Origin: Macrostomum hystrix
Lineage: Eukaryota > Platyhelminthes > Macrostomidae
Length of the DNA stretch: 64,000 nucleotides
Assembly: GCA_950097015.1 (NCBI GenBank)
Contig: CATNEN010000024.1
Coordinates: 6,772,001 to 6,836,000 of the forward strand
Direction: 5' to 3'
The translations under genes and the position numbers were made by a program. Positions 26,590 to 37,960 of this stretch are shown piece after piece (the first letter of the stretch is position 1; each line of letters begins with the position of its first letter). Below the pieces are notes generated by a model. That model made no database searches and was not told the DNA's origin. It was given only the letters and a program-made list of their open reading frames with translations.

Positions 26590-28850
26590 TTCTCCTATTT
26601 TCACATCGCATCTCACCTGTCTCACCTCTCACCCCCTGTCTCACCTCTCACCCCCTGTCTCACCTTTCCCCCTGTCTCACCTCTCACCCCTGTCTCACCT
26701 ATCGCCCCCTGTCTCAAATATCTCCCCCTGTCTCACATATCTCCCCCTGTCTGACATATCTCGCTATCTCACATATCTCCCGTCTCACAAATCTCCCTGT
26801 CTCACATATCTCCCCCTGTCTCACATATCTCCCCCTGTCTCACATATCTCCCTGTCTCACATATCTCCCCCTGTCTCACATATCTCCCCCTGTCTCACAT
26901 ATCTCCCCCTGTCTCACATATCTCCCCCTGTCTCACATATCTCCCCCTGTCTCACATATCTCCCCCTGTCTCACATATCTCCCCCTGTCTCACATATCTC
27001 CCCCTGTCTCACATATCTCCCCCTGTCTCACATATCTCCCCCTGTCTCACATATCTCCCCCTGTCTCACATATCTCCCCCTGTCTCACATATCTCCCCCT
27101 GTCTCACATATCTCCCCCTGTCTCACATATCTCCCCCTGTCTCACATATCTCCCCCTGTCTCACATATCTCCCCCTGTCTCACATATCTCCCCCTGTCTC
27201 ACATATCTCCCCCTGTCTCACATATCTCCCCCTGTCTCACATATCTCCCCCCTGTCTCACATATCTCACCCTGTCTCACATATCTCCCCCTGTCTCACAT
27301 ATCTCCCCCTGTCTCACATTTCTCCCTGTCTCACATATCTCCCCTGTATCACGTCTCTGCTCCTGTCTCAAATATCTCCCCCTGTCTCACCTCTCTCCCC
27401 CTGTCTCGCATCTCTCCCCCTGTCTCAAATATCTCCCCCTGTCTCACCTCTCTCCCCCTGTCTCGCATCTCTCCCCCTGTCTCAAATATCTCCCCCTGTC
27501 TCACCTCTCTCCCCCTGTCTCACATATCTCACCCTGTCTCACATATCTCCCCCTGTCTCACATATCTCCCCCTGTCTCACATATCTCCCCTTGTCTCAAA
27601 TATCTCCCCCCTGTCTCGCATATCTCCCCCTGTCTCACATATCTCCCCCTGTCTCACATTTCTCCCTGTCTCACATATCTCCCCTGTATCACGTCTCTGC
27701 TCCTGTCTCAAATATCTCCCCCTGTCTCACCTCTCTCCCCCTGTCTCGCATCTCTCCCCCTGTCTCAAATATCTCCCCCTGTCTCACCTCTCTCCCCCTG
27801 TCTCGCATCTCTCCCCCTGTCTCAAATATCTCCCCCTGTCTCACCTCTCTCCCCCTGTCTCACATATCTCACCCTGTCTCACATATCTCCCCCTGTCTCA
27901 CATATCTCCCCCTGTCTCACATATCTCCCCCTGTCTCACATATCTCCCCCTGTCTCACATATCTCCCCCTGTCTCACATATCTCCCCCTGTCTCACATAT
28001 CTCCCCCTGTCTCACATATCTCCCTGTCTCACATATCTCCCCTGTATCACATATCTCCCCCTGTCTCACATATCTCCCCCTGTCTCACATATCTCCCTGT
28101 CTCACATATCTCCCCCTGTCTCACATATCTCACCCTGTCTCACATATCTCCCCCTGTCTCACATATCTCCCCCTGTCTCACATATCTCCCCCTGTCTCAC
28201 ATATCTCCCCCCTGTCTCACATATCTCACCCTGTCTCACATATCTCCCCCTGTCTCACATATCTCCCCCTGTCTCACATTTCTCCCTGTCTCACATATCT
28301 CCCCTGTATCACGTCTCTGCTCCTGTCTCAAATATCTCCCCCTGTCTCACCTCTCTCCCCCTGTCTCGCATCTCTCCCCCTGTCTCAAATATCTCCCCCT
28401 GTCTCACCTCTCTCCCCCTGTCTCGCATCTCTCCCCCTGTCTCACATATCTCCCCTGTATCACGTCTCTGCTCCTGTCTCAAATATCTCCCCCTGTCTCA
28501 CCTCTCTTCCCCTGTCTCGCATCTCTCCCCCTGTCTCAAATATCTCCCCCTGTCTCACCTCTCTCCCCCTGTCTCGCATCTCTCCCCCTGTCTCAAATAT
28601 CTCCCCCTGTCTCAAATATCTCCCCCTGTCTCAAATATCTCCCCCTGTCTCACCTCTCTCCCCCTGTCTCGCATCTCTCCCCCTGTCTCAAATATCTCCC
28701 CCTGTCTCACATATCTCCCCCTGTCTCACATATCTCCCCTTGTCTCAAATATCTCCCCCCTGTCTCACTTATCTCCCCCGTCTCAGATATCTCCACCTGT
28801 CTCACTTATCTCCCCCGTCTCAGATATCTCCACCTGTCTCACCTTTTTAC
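26590..28850. repeat. 17-bp pyrimidine-rich minisatellite
   Basis: About 130 copies of a 17-bp unit, CATATCTCCCCCTGTCT, with CACCTCTCTCC, CGCATCTCTCC and AAATATCTCC variants. A marked variant block (ACATTTCTCCCTG followed by CCCTGTATCACGTC) occurs near 27317, 27657 and 28277. The first two are 340 bp (20 units) apart. The 800-900-codon plus-strand frames across it are repeat artefacts. Confidence 0.96.
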
Positions 28851-29360
28851 CTATCTCAATTTTCTCGCCTATCTCCATCGATCTCACCTATTCCCCTTCC
28901 TCTGAGTTCAGAGGCCATGTTTTGAGAAAAACACCTGATATTTGGGACGTCAGCTGCAAGGTACTCTCTGATTGGCCAGGCTGGCTTCAAACTGGCCCAA
29001 CTAAAGCCGCAATCCGCTCGATACGGGAGGGCGAGTCCAGGCGAAGCCAGAAGCCTCAAGAAGCATTCAACATCAGCTGCGCAATTATTTCCACGAATAA
29101 CTCATCGCCTAGAGAAAGTAAGTTACAAATATTGATCATCTAACCCACCCTAGCTGTCATTAATTTGTTAATATTATAACGACATTTGATCAATAATCTT
29201 CGTTGGTCAGTCACTGGCAAACAACTGAAAAAGCCTCTTAGACTGAAAAATTAATTTAAATTGAAAAAAGTAGAGTTCTATTCCCTCACTTCTACCCCCA
29301 ATTTGGCCTTTTAAAATCTCGCCCCTTCTGACTATTCTAAACCCTCCTATACTGGCTCTT
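28851..29360. other. Unique spacer
   Basis: Short unique segment between two pyrimidine-rich arrays. The open frame entering from the array continues to about 29140 but has no domain content. Confidence 0.45.
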
Positions 29361-29364
29361 TTTT

Positions 29365-30095
29365 CTTCTTCAGGCCCTTCTTTCCTTTACCCCTTCTCCC
29401 CTTCTCCCCTTCCCATCTCCCTTTCTCTCTTTTCTCGCTTTTCTCCCATTCTCCCCTTCTCCCGTTCTCCCCTTCACCAGTTCTTCCCTTCTCCCCTTGT
29501 CCCGTTCTCCCCTTCACCAGTTCTTCCCTTCTCCCCTTCTCCCATTAGGCCACTACCCTTCTCCCATTCTCCCCTTCTCCCATTCTCCCCTTCTCCCCTT
29601 CTCCCATTAGGCCACTACCCTTCTCCCATTCTCCCCTTCTCCCATTCTCCCCTTCTCCCCTTCTCCCCTTCTCCTCTTCTCCCCTTCTCCCCTTCTCCCC
29701 TTCTCCCCTTCTCCTCTTCTCCCCTTCTCCCCTTCTCCCCTTCTCCCCTTCTCCCCTTCTCCCCTTCTCCCCTTCTTCGATTCTCCCCTTCTCCCATTCT
29801 CCCATTCTCCCCTTCTCCCATTCTCACCTTCTCCCCTTCTCCCATTCCCCCTTCTCCCCTTCTCCCCTTCTCCCCTTCTCCCCTTCTTCGATTCTCCCCT
29901 TCTCCCATTCTCCCCTTCTCCCATTCTCATTTTCTCCCATTCTCTCTTCTCCCCTTCTCCCCTTCTTCGATTCTCCCCTTCTCCCATTCTCCCCTTCTCC
30001 CATTCTCACCTTCTCCCATTCTCTCTTCTCCCCTTCTCCCCTTCTCCCATTCCCCCTTCTCCCCTTCTCCCATTCTACCTTTCTTTCCCTTCTCT
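29365..30095. repeat. (CTTCTCCC)n polypyrimidine array
   Basis: Octamer-type repeat of TTCTCCCC and TTCTCCCA with occasional CTTCGATTCTCC variants. A block with CCCATTAGGCCACTACCC is present twice, at 29541 and 29607. Near-pure C/T strand bias makes triplex formation possible. Confidence 0.94.
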
Positions 30096-30570
30096 TCTGG
30101 TGCTTTTCTTCTTCTTGTCCTTCTTTCCATTCTCTCCTTTTTCCTAATTCTCCTCTTTTCCTTTTCCAAATATGCCCTTATCTTTAATTCAATCAATCGC
30201 CCTTCTACCACTTCTTCTCAGTATTTTTCTGCTATTTTCTTGCTAAGTTTTTTGCTGGCATCTTCACAATCCGAGCTGGGGGCAACTCATTAGGTCTACG
30301 AGCTACAGTGGGTTTGAGTGTCTCTGACACGCCATTAATTAGGCCACTCCCCGAAGCTTCGGAGCTTCCTGATTTGGTACCCAACTGGGAATATTGGCGT
30401 ACATATACGCTTCTATATTCCCCTTTATTTGCCCATGGTAGAAATTTTTACTCACAGACGAGTGTCGCACACTAATTTGACTTATTTTCATCTGCAATTA
30501 GACTTTCTATTGCGTAGCATTACTGTGTTGTTCAAACAAATATTTCTAATTAGTTGGATTATTAACACTA
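30096..30570. other. Unique spacer
   Basis: Unique DNA, no supported gene. Confidence 0.45.
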
Positions 30571-30574
30571 TATT

Positions 30575-31695
30575 TTTTGTGAGGCCACAGTCCTAGCTGA
30601 CACCCTTATCAACTGGGTTTCAGGAGGCCGCTGCTGATGTGTGTGAGGCCACAGTCCTAGGCTGACAACCCTTATCAACTGGGGTGTCAGGAAGCTGCTG
30701 TGTGTGAGGCCACAGTCCTAGGCTGACAACCCTTATCAACTGGGGTGTCAGGAAGCTGCTGTGTGTGAGGCCACAGTCCTAGGCTGACAACCCTTATCAA
30801 CTGGGGTGTCAGGAAGCTGCTGTGTGTGAGGCCACAGTCCTAGGCTGACAACCCTTATCAACTGGGGTGTCAGGAAGCTGCTGTGTGTGAGGCCACAGCC
30901 ACAGTCCTAGGCTGACACCCTTATCAACTGGGGTGTCAGGAAGCTGCTACTGCTGTGTGTGAGGCCACAGTCCTAGGCTGACAACCCTTATCAACTGGGG
31001 TGTCAGGAAGCTGCTACTGCTGTGTGTGAGGCCACAGTCCTAGGCTGACAACCCTTATCAACTGGGGTGTCAGGAAGCTGCTGTGTGTGAGGCCACAGTC
31101 CTAGGCTGACAACCCTTATCAACTGGGGTGTCAGGAAGCTGCTGTGTGTGAGGCCACAGCCACAGTCCTAGGCTGACACCCTTATCAACTGGGGTGTCAG
31201 GAAGCTGCTACTGCTGTGTGTGAGGCCACAGTCCTAGGCTGACACCCTTATCAACTGGGGTGTCAGGAGGCTGCTGTGTGTGAGGCCACAGTCCTAGCTG
31301 ACACCCTTATCAACTGGGGTGTCAGGAAGCTGCTGTGTGTGAGGCCACAGTCCTAGGCTGACACCCTTATCAACTGGGGTGTCAGGAGGCTGCTGTGTGT
31401 GAGGCCACAGTCCTAGGCTGACACCCTTATCAACTGGGGTGTCAGGAAGCTGCTGTGTGTGAGGCCACAGTCCTAGCTGACACCCTTATCAACTGGGGTG
31501 TCAGGAAGCTGCTGTGTGTGAGGCCACAGTCCTAGGCTGACACCCTTATCAACTGGGGTGTCAGGAAGCTGCTGTGTGTGAGGCCACAGTCCTAGCTGAC
31601 ACCCTTATCAACTGGGGTGTCAGGAAGCTGCTGTGTGTGAGGCCACAGTCCTAGGCTGACACCCTTATCAACTGGGGTGTCAGGAGGCCGCAGTT
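30575..31695. repeat. About 56-68-bp minisatellite with perfect hairpin
   Basis: About 19 copies of a unit containing GTGTGAGGCCACAGTCCTAG followed by CTGACACCCTTATCAACTG and GGGTGTCAGGA. The 9-bp arms CTGACACCC and GGGTGTCAG are a perfect inverted repeat around a 10-nt loop. Some units carry one extra A (CTGACAACCC), and spacer lengths vary by CTACTG and CCACAG insertions. Confidence 0.96.
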
Positions 31696-31699
31696 CCTC

Positions 31700-32560
31700 A
31701 GGTAGGAGCCAGCTCAGGTGTGCAAACTTTGGCGGCACGCAAAAGAGCCCAAAAGCTTTTGTTTGCCCTGATCAATTTTTTATAAAGTTTTAGTTTCACA
31801 AATTCATAGATCAACTCCCACGCTGTTGAATTTTCATTTAGTAACTAAAGGTTGGCGACTTCCTTCCTTCATTGAAATTGATTTCTGAATTGCCAAAAAA
31901 TGAATTTGATCTCCAAAGCGACTGCGGGAACGAAAATTTGGTGGTTGACACTGCTCAGGAAGTTGCATAAAAAGGGATTTACTGGCCAAAGTAAATTTTT
32001 GCGCGATGAAGATACAGGCTAATATTTACAAAGAAATTTGCCTAGAGTTCTTTACTCAGATATGTGCTCAAGGGAGACCTGGTCGCTTCTCTACGCTTCA
32101 GTCTACAGTCTTCATGAATTGTTAAAAAGGCCGGATCAGAAGTTGGAAAATATGTTTCTTCTTTGCCTGCGGACGCTTGCTTCTGAATGAAACATTTTAA
32201 ATGGAATAAGAGAGTCTTAGCACCTTTCAGAACATATGGGATAATTTTACTGGCGAGTCATAATTACAGTATTTTATTATTTGCGTCAGAAGCCAGTTGG
32301 AATGCACCCAGACACTTTCTCGTGCTTCTGGGAATTCTAGGCGGAGATGAAATCCATCCCTGAGAGAGAGAATTGGGGCAGCAGAGGATGTGGGAATAGG
32401 AAATGGATCCAGTACTGAACTTGGGAAAATAATTTTCCAGTAAGCCTAGACCGACAAAGATTCAGTGAGGATAAAATGCAGAAAAACACACGAGCGTTAG
32501 TGCAACGAGAGCTGAACGGAGCTGAAGCCGGGAGAAAAACATTTGAAGCAATTGAAGAGA
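31700..32560. other. Unique spacer
   Basis: Unique AT-rich DNA with no supported gene or mobile element. Confidence 0.45.
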
Positions 32561-32564
32561 GAGT

Positions 32565-33655
32565 CAGGTAGGGAGAAAGTGAGGGTCAGGTAGGGAGGAA
32601 GAGAGGGTCAGGTACGAAGGGTCGCGTAGGGAGGAAGAGAGGGTCAGGTACGAAGGGTCGCGTAGGGAGGAAGAGAGGGTCAGGTAGGGAGGAAAAGAGG
32701 GTCAGGTAGGGAGGAAAAGAGGGTCAGGTAGGGAGGAAGAGAGGGTCAGGTAGGGAGGAAGTGAGGATCAGGTAGGGAGGAAGTGAGGGTCATGTAGGGA
32801 GAAAGAGAGGGTCAGGTAGGGAGGAAGAGAGGGTCAGGTAGGGAGAAAGAGAGGGTCAGGTAGGGAGGAAGAGAGGGTCAGGTAGGGAGGAAGAGATGGT
32901 CAGGTAGGGAGAAAGTGAGGGTCAGGTAGGGAGGAAGAGAGGGTCATGTAGGGAGGAAGAGAGGGTCAGGTAGGGAGGAAGTGAGGGTCATGTAGGGAGG
33001 AAGAGAGGGTCAGGTAGGGAGGAAGAGAGGGTCAGGTAGGGAGGAAGAGAGGGTCAGGTAGGGAGGAAGTGAGGGTCATGTAGGGAGGAAGAGAGGGTCA
33101 GGTAGGGAGGAAGTGAGGGTCATGTAGGGAGGAAGTGAGGGTCAGGTAGGGAGGAAGAGAGGGTCAGGTAGGGAGAAAGAGAGGGTCAGGTAGGGAGGAA
33201 GAGAGGGTCAGGTAGGGAGGAAGAGATGGTCAGGTAGGGAGAAAGTGAGGGTCAGGTAGGGAGGAAGAGAGGGTCAGGTAGGGAGGAAGAGAGGGTCAGG
33301 TAGGGAGGAAGTGAGGGTCATGTAGGGAGGAAGAGAGGGTCAGGTAGGGAGGAAGAGAGGGTCAGGTAGGGAGGAAGAGAGGGTTAGGTAGGGAGGAAGT
33401 GAGGGTCATGTAGGGAGGAAGAGAGGGTCAGGTAGGGAGGAAGTGAGGGTCATGTAGGGAGGAAGTGAGGGTCAGGTAGGGAGGAAGTGAGGGTCATGTA
33501 GGGAGGAAGAGAGGGTCAGGTAGGGAGGAAGTGAGGGTCATGTAGGGAGGAAGAGAGGGTCAGGTAGGGAGGAAGTGAGGGTCAGGTAGGGAGGAAGAGA
33601 GGGTCAGGTAGGGAGGAAGTGAGGGTCAGGTAGGGAGGAAGAGAGGGTCAGGTAG
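32565..33655. repeat. 22-bp purine-rich minisatellite
   Basis: About 50 copies of a 22-bp unit, GGGAGGAAGAGAGGGTCAGG plus TA, with GAAGTGAGG, TCATGTA and GAGAAAG variants. The rare variant AAGAGATGGT occurs at 32891 and 33221, 330 bp apart (15 units), marking a segmental duplication. Confidence 0.96.
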
Positions 33656-34165
33656 GCAGATTCAGTTTAAGGATGGAGTGCCGGAGGAAATAAACTGTTT
33701 AGGAAGATCATGGAGTCGTGGGATGAGTAGTGAAATGCAGAGAATGTCTCTAGCTCATAGGGCTCTCCTAGAAGCAGAACTGGCATACCCAGCCCAGGAA
33801 TCCAAAAAGCGAAAACAAAAGCAGCTCCGTCTGCTCACTGCAATCTGTCGCAGCTTTTGCGAAGGCTTGGCTGCAGATTCAACAATGAGGCTGGCGACCC
33901 ATTGAAAATTCTGGCAGAGTGGAAGCCCGCGACTTGGCATTGGCCCAGCTCTTTTTTACTCTCCGAGTTTTTTTGCTAGAATCGGATAAATTTAGGGCGA
34001 AACAATGGCAGGCAGTTCATGAGATACTGGCTGAAATCTGACTCGAGCGACCCACAAATAGACAGATGGAACAGGCTATGGAAAGTTTTTCAAAATGTAA
34101 TAACGAGAAAATTTCTGAATGTAACCCAGATAATAAATAATTCCTAATGTCTAAATAAAATTCAC
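33656..34165. other. Unique spacer
   Basis: Unique DNA between arrays. A 75-codon plus-strand frame at 33678-33905 has a Lys/Arg-rich middle but no recognisable domain and no clear splice partners, so I do not call it a gene. Confidence 0.4.
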
Positions 34166-34171
34166 TCAAGC

Positions 34172-34757
34172 GCGACTAGAGTATAGAATGGAATAGAATG
34201 GAATAGAATGGAATAGAATGGAATAGAATGGAATAGAATGGAATAGAATGGAATAGAATGGAATAGAATGGAATAGAATGGAATAGAATGGAATAGAATG
34301 GAATAGAATGGAATAGAATGGAATAGAATGGAATAGAATGGAATAGAATGGAATAGAATGGAATAGAATGGAATAGAATGGAATAGAATGGAATAGAATG
34401 GAATAGAATGGAATAGAATGGAATAGAATGGAATAGAATGGAATAGAATGGAATAGAATGGAATAGAATGGAATAGAATGGAATAGAATGGAATAGAATG
34501 GAATAGAATGGAATAGAATGGAATAGAATGGAATAGAATGGAATAGAATGGAATAGAATGGAATAGAATGGAATAGAATGGAATAGAATGGAATAGAATG
34601 GAATAGAATGGAATAGAATGGAATAGAATGGAATAGAATGGAATAGAATGGAATAGAATGGAATAGAATGGAATAGAATGGAATAGAATGGAATAGAATG
34701 GAATAGAATGGAATAGAATGGAATAGAATGGAATAGAATGGAATAGAATGGAATAGA
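34172..34757. repeat. Near-perfect 10-bp satellite (GAATGGAATA)n
   Basis: About 58 uninterrupted copies of the decamer GAATGGAATA, i.e. alternating GGAAT and AGAAT pentamers, with essentially no substitutions by eye. It ends 43 bp before the ATG of the GPCR gene. The lack of divergence points to very recent expansion or strong homogenisation. Confidence 0.98.
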
Positions 34758-34800
34758 AAATCATATCTCATCCCAATATCTTCCGCCGCACCCAGCAGCC

Positions 34801-36051
34801 ATGGAAGCGAACGCCACTTCGCACGCAGGCGGCTCGCCGCCCTCCATCGGCCTGATCTATACCATAGACGGTGACAACTGCTCAGTGCGGCCAACTCCAC
34901 TGTTCGACTGGTCCAACGGGCCAACCCAGGTTGCCATGGACAGTTTGTACTTTTGTAAATGCCTGGTTGCATTGCTGGGCCTGCTAGTTAACCTGATCTC
35001 TGTGCGAGTGTTCGCTTCGTTCAAGCATCGCACCTTGTTCATCTCGATGATTTTCTACCTAAGCGCCTGCGAAGTCTGTTTCAATGCGTCTGGCGTCGCA
35101 TTCGAATTGTTTTACCTGCTGGCGGTGGGCACCAACGGTCACGTGATGCCGCTGGGCGGCCCACTGGCACTGGCCGTAGCGCTCAGCTACCTTCTCTGCC
35201 AGGCGGTGTGGATCGTCTACAAGGCGTCGCTAATCCTGCGCAACTGGATCATCGTGGTGATCGCCTGGCGACGCTATCGAGCCATCCGGGCCAGCCTCAA
35301 CGGTCATCGGGGCGGACCTGGCAGCGGCCGGCGATCCGTGAGGCTTAGCCTGCTGATAATGGGCATCCTGGCCGCCCTGCTGGCCACCCCGCGCTCTCTG
35401 GAGGTGGCCTATTATCTGTGCGCTGAGTCACGCCAGCTGGTGCAGGTGGCGGCAGCCGGCTTCGCCTCCAGTCGCGGCTACAGCGCCTACCCGAAGCTGT
35501 TCTTTGTTGTCACCTCGCCGCTGCCAATCGTCTGCCTGGTGGCGATCAGCGTCCTGATGATCTGCAGCCTGAGGAATTCTGCCGACGCTCAACTGCTTCG
35601 AGGCCGCATCGGCGGCGGCGGAGGCGGCGGTGGAGGCGGCGGTGGAGGCGGTGGCGGTGGCGGCGGAGGCGTCGGCGGCGGCATCAGCGGCCGATGCGAC
35701 TCGGTGAACCGTACAGTGCTGGTTCTGTGCGCCACCTTCGTACTGTGCGAGCTGCCAATGCTGGTGGCGGGCGTGATGAAGGACGCCGACTGCGGCGACC
35801 ACTGCCTACACATGCAGGTTTTCATGGGGATCGCGAACATTCTCACTAGCCTCGACTCGCTGGCCAATTTCGGCGTCTATTTCTTCTCGATTCGGGCGTT
35901 CAGGCACAGGCTGGCGCCCGCCTGCACCAGCCTGGCCAACCCGGCAGCCGCCGCCGCTGCAGCCGCCGCCGCCGCCTCAGAAGCTGGACGAAGGCATCAG
36001 AGAGCGAGGTCGGGCGGTAATACTGAGTGGGTGTCACTGCAGAAGTTGTAA
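34801..36051 (+). CDS. Rhodopsin-like (class A) peptide-type GPCR
   Basis: A single-exon protein of 416 residues with the layout of a seven-helix receptor: N-glycosylation sequons near residues 4 and 26, TM1 around 50-71 with the conserved Asn (LLVNLI), TM3 ending in AWRRYRAI (155-162), TM6 beginning NRTVLVLCATFVLCELPML, and TM7 ending LDSLANFGVYFFSIRAF. The TM7 ending resembles invertebrate peptide receptors of the FMRFamide/myosuppressin type; this is an inference and the ligand is unknown. Departures from the family: the DRY Asp is replaced by Arg, the NPxxY Pro is absent (NFGVY), and the third intracellular loop contains 20 consecutive Gly from a GGC/GGT/GGA tract. The C-tail has an Ala run. 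The start is the first in-frame ATG after the decamer array. The coding strand is GC-rich, unlike the surroundings. Confidence 0.88.
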   Translation: MEANATSHAGGSPPSIGLIYTIDGDNCSVRPTPLFDWSNGPTQVAMDSLYFCKCLVALLGLLVNLISVRVFASFKHRTLFISMIFYLSACEVCFNASGVAFELFYLLAVGTNGHVMPLGGPLALAVALSYLLCQAVWIVYKASLILRNWIIVVIAWRRYRAIRASLNGHRGGPGSGRRSVRLSLLIMGILAALLATPRSLEVAYYLCAESRQLVQVAAAGFASSRGYSAYPKLFFVVTSPLPIVCLVAISVLMICSLRNSADAQLLRGRIGGGGGGGGGGGGGGGGGGGGVGGGISGRCDSVNRTVLVLCATFVLCELPMLVAGVMKDADCGDHCLHMQVFMGIANILTSLDSLANFGVYFFSIRAFRHRLAPACTSLANPAAAAAAAAAAASEAGRRHQRARSGGNTEWVSLQKL

Positions 36052-36065
36052 CCAATGTCAGCTGA

Positions 36066-36378
36066 TTAACAATAATAAGAGCTCATATTTGCAGGAGGGC
36101 TAATCGCACACTCGACCCGGAGACCCGGAGACACTAGACACAGATACTGTACGCAGATGCACACCCCACGGTGTGTACATCTATCCTGACTTTCTCATCG
36201 TCAGGCAGTGTACACTCTCACTGTGCCTTGGAGGTTGGCCCTCAAGAGCGTAAATTGCGCGACAAGCCCCCGAGCCTTCTCTCCGCGGCTGCGCCCCATA
36301 TGAATGTGGCCTCGCCGCGGAATCGAGCTCGGGGATCGTGGTGCGAGAGGCAAACGCGTTAACCGCTCTCACACCCCC
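36066..36378 (-). mobile_element. tRNA-derived SINE, copy A
   Basis: On the minus strand it begins with a tRNA-like head: A-box region GAGAGCGGTTAACGCG (36355-36370) and B-box GAGCTCGATTCC (36319-36330). The head is followed by a body shared with a second copy at 50.5-50.85 kb (for example GTAAATTGCGCGACAAGCCC on the plus strand), and it ends at a short (TTA)n tail. It starts 15 bp after the GPCR stop codon and may lie in that gene's 3' UTR. Confidence 0.78.
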
Positions 36379-36812
36379 TATGGGACGATTCCATTTGCCT
36401 GATTTTGTTTTCTGAGTGACTCTGAACGAATTCAGGTCTTTGCAAACTGTTTGGGATGTCAAATAAAATTCCATTAGATTGCAAATCAAGCATGGATTAC
36501 TGTGTTGTCAGCCATGATCTCAAGGTTAGATTAAGTACGGTCAGTCGAACCAGTTAATCTGGATGGCATCAATTTCAATCTATTTTCGCAAGAACAGATC
36601 CCCCCCTCTGCTTGAAAAATCTTTATCAGCTCTTGTGCGTCATTTAGTATAGAAGTACAGCCTCGTGCAAGCGGCTGTTGTTCATTACTGACACTGTTTA
36701 ATGCAATTGAAAACAAATTGAAGGCTTGTAAATTGCTTTGATGCTGGTTTAGTCTTAATATTGAATAATATTGTTTTCCATAAATTCTTACAGTTCTTGG
36801 GTTGTTCATTTG
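36379..36812. other. Unique spacer
   Basis: AT-rich unique sequence between SINE copy A and the next array. No gene recognised. Confidence 0.45.
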
Positions 36813-36814
36813 TC

Positions 36815-37960
36815 GAATTCCTATTTCAAGCCTTTGTTGATTTGTCGAATTCCAAATTTCAAGCCTTTGTTGATTTGTCGAATTCCAAATTCAAGCCTTT
36901 GTTGATTTGTCGAATTCCAAATTCAAGCCTTTGTTGATTTGTCGAAATTCCAAATTCAAGCCTTTGTTGATTTGTCGAAATTCCAAATTCAAGCCTTTGT
37001 TGATTTGTCGAATTCCGAATTTCAAGCCTTTGTTGATTTGTCGAAATTCCAAATTCAAGCCTTTGTTGATTTGTCGAATTCCAAATTCAAGCCTTTGTTG
37101 ATTTGTCGAAATTCCAAATTCAAGCCTTTGTTGATTTGTCGAATTCCAAATTTCAAGCCTTTGTTGATTTGTCGAATTCCGAATTTCAAGCCTTTGTTGA
37201 TTTGTCGAATTCCAAATTCAAGCCTTTGTTGATTTGTCGAATTCCAAATTCAAGCCTTTGTTGATTTGTCGAATTCCAAATTCAAGCCTTTGTTGATTTG
37301 TCGAAATTCCAAATTCAAGCCTTTGTTGATTTGTCGAAATTCCAAATTCAAGCCTTTGTTGATTTGTCGAATTCCAAATTTCAAGCCTTTGTTGATTTGT
37401 CGAAATTCCAATTTCAAGCCTTTGTTGATTTGTCGAAATTCCAAATTCAAGCCTTTGTTGATTTGTCGAAATTCCAAATTCAAGCCTTTGTTGATTTGTC
37501 GAATTCCAAATTCAAGCCTTTGTTGATTTGTCAAAATTTCAAATTCAAGCCTTTGTTGATTTGTCGAATTCCAAATTTCAAGCCTTTGTTGATTTGTCGA
37601 ATTCCGAATTTCAAGCCTTTGTTGATTTGTCGAATTCCAAATTCAAGCCTTTGTTGATTTGTCGAAATTCCAAATTCAAGCCTTTGTTGATTTGTCGAAT
37701 TCCAAATTTCAAGCCTTTGTTGATTTGTCGAATTCCGAATTTCAAGCCTTTGTTGATTTGTCGAATTCCGAATTTCAAGGGTTTGTTGATTTGTCGAATT
37801 CCGAATTTCAAGGGTTTGTTGATTTGTCGAATTCCGAATTTCAAGGGTTTGTTGATTTGTCGAATTCCGAATTTCAAGGGTTTGTTGATTTGTCGAATTC
37901 CGAATTTCAAGGGTTTGTTGATTTGTCGAATTCCGAATTTCAAGGGTTTGTTGATTTGTA
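36815..37960. repeat. 32-bp minisatellite
   Basis: About 36 copies of a 32-33-bp unit containing AAGCCTTTGTTGATTTGTCG and AATTCCAAATTC. An extra A (GAAATTCC) toggles unit length and reading frame. From 37770 the last six units carry AAGGGTTTG instead of AAGCCTTTG and are uniform, marking a recently expanded subfamily at one edge. Confidence 0.96.

Noticed and set aside
26369-29143. 924- and 837-codon plus-strand ORFs
   Set aside because: Pyrimidine-rich 17-bp repeat with no stops; composition is purely repeat-driven.
34162-34972. Minus-strand ORFs of 200-268 codons rich in Phe, His, Ser and Ile
   Set aside because: Translation of the decamer repeat running into the antisense of the GPCR N-terminus.
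35428-35867. Minus-strand ORFs with Ala or Pro runs
   Set aside because: Antisense of the GPCR Gly-loop codons.
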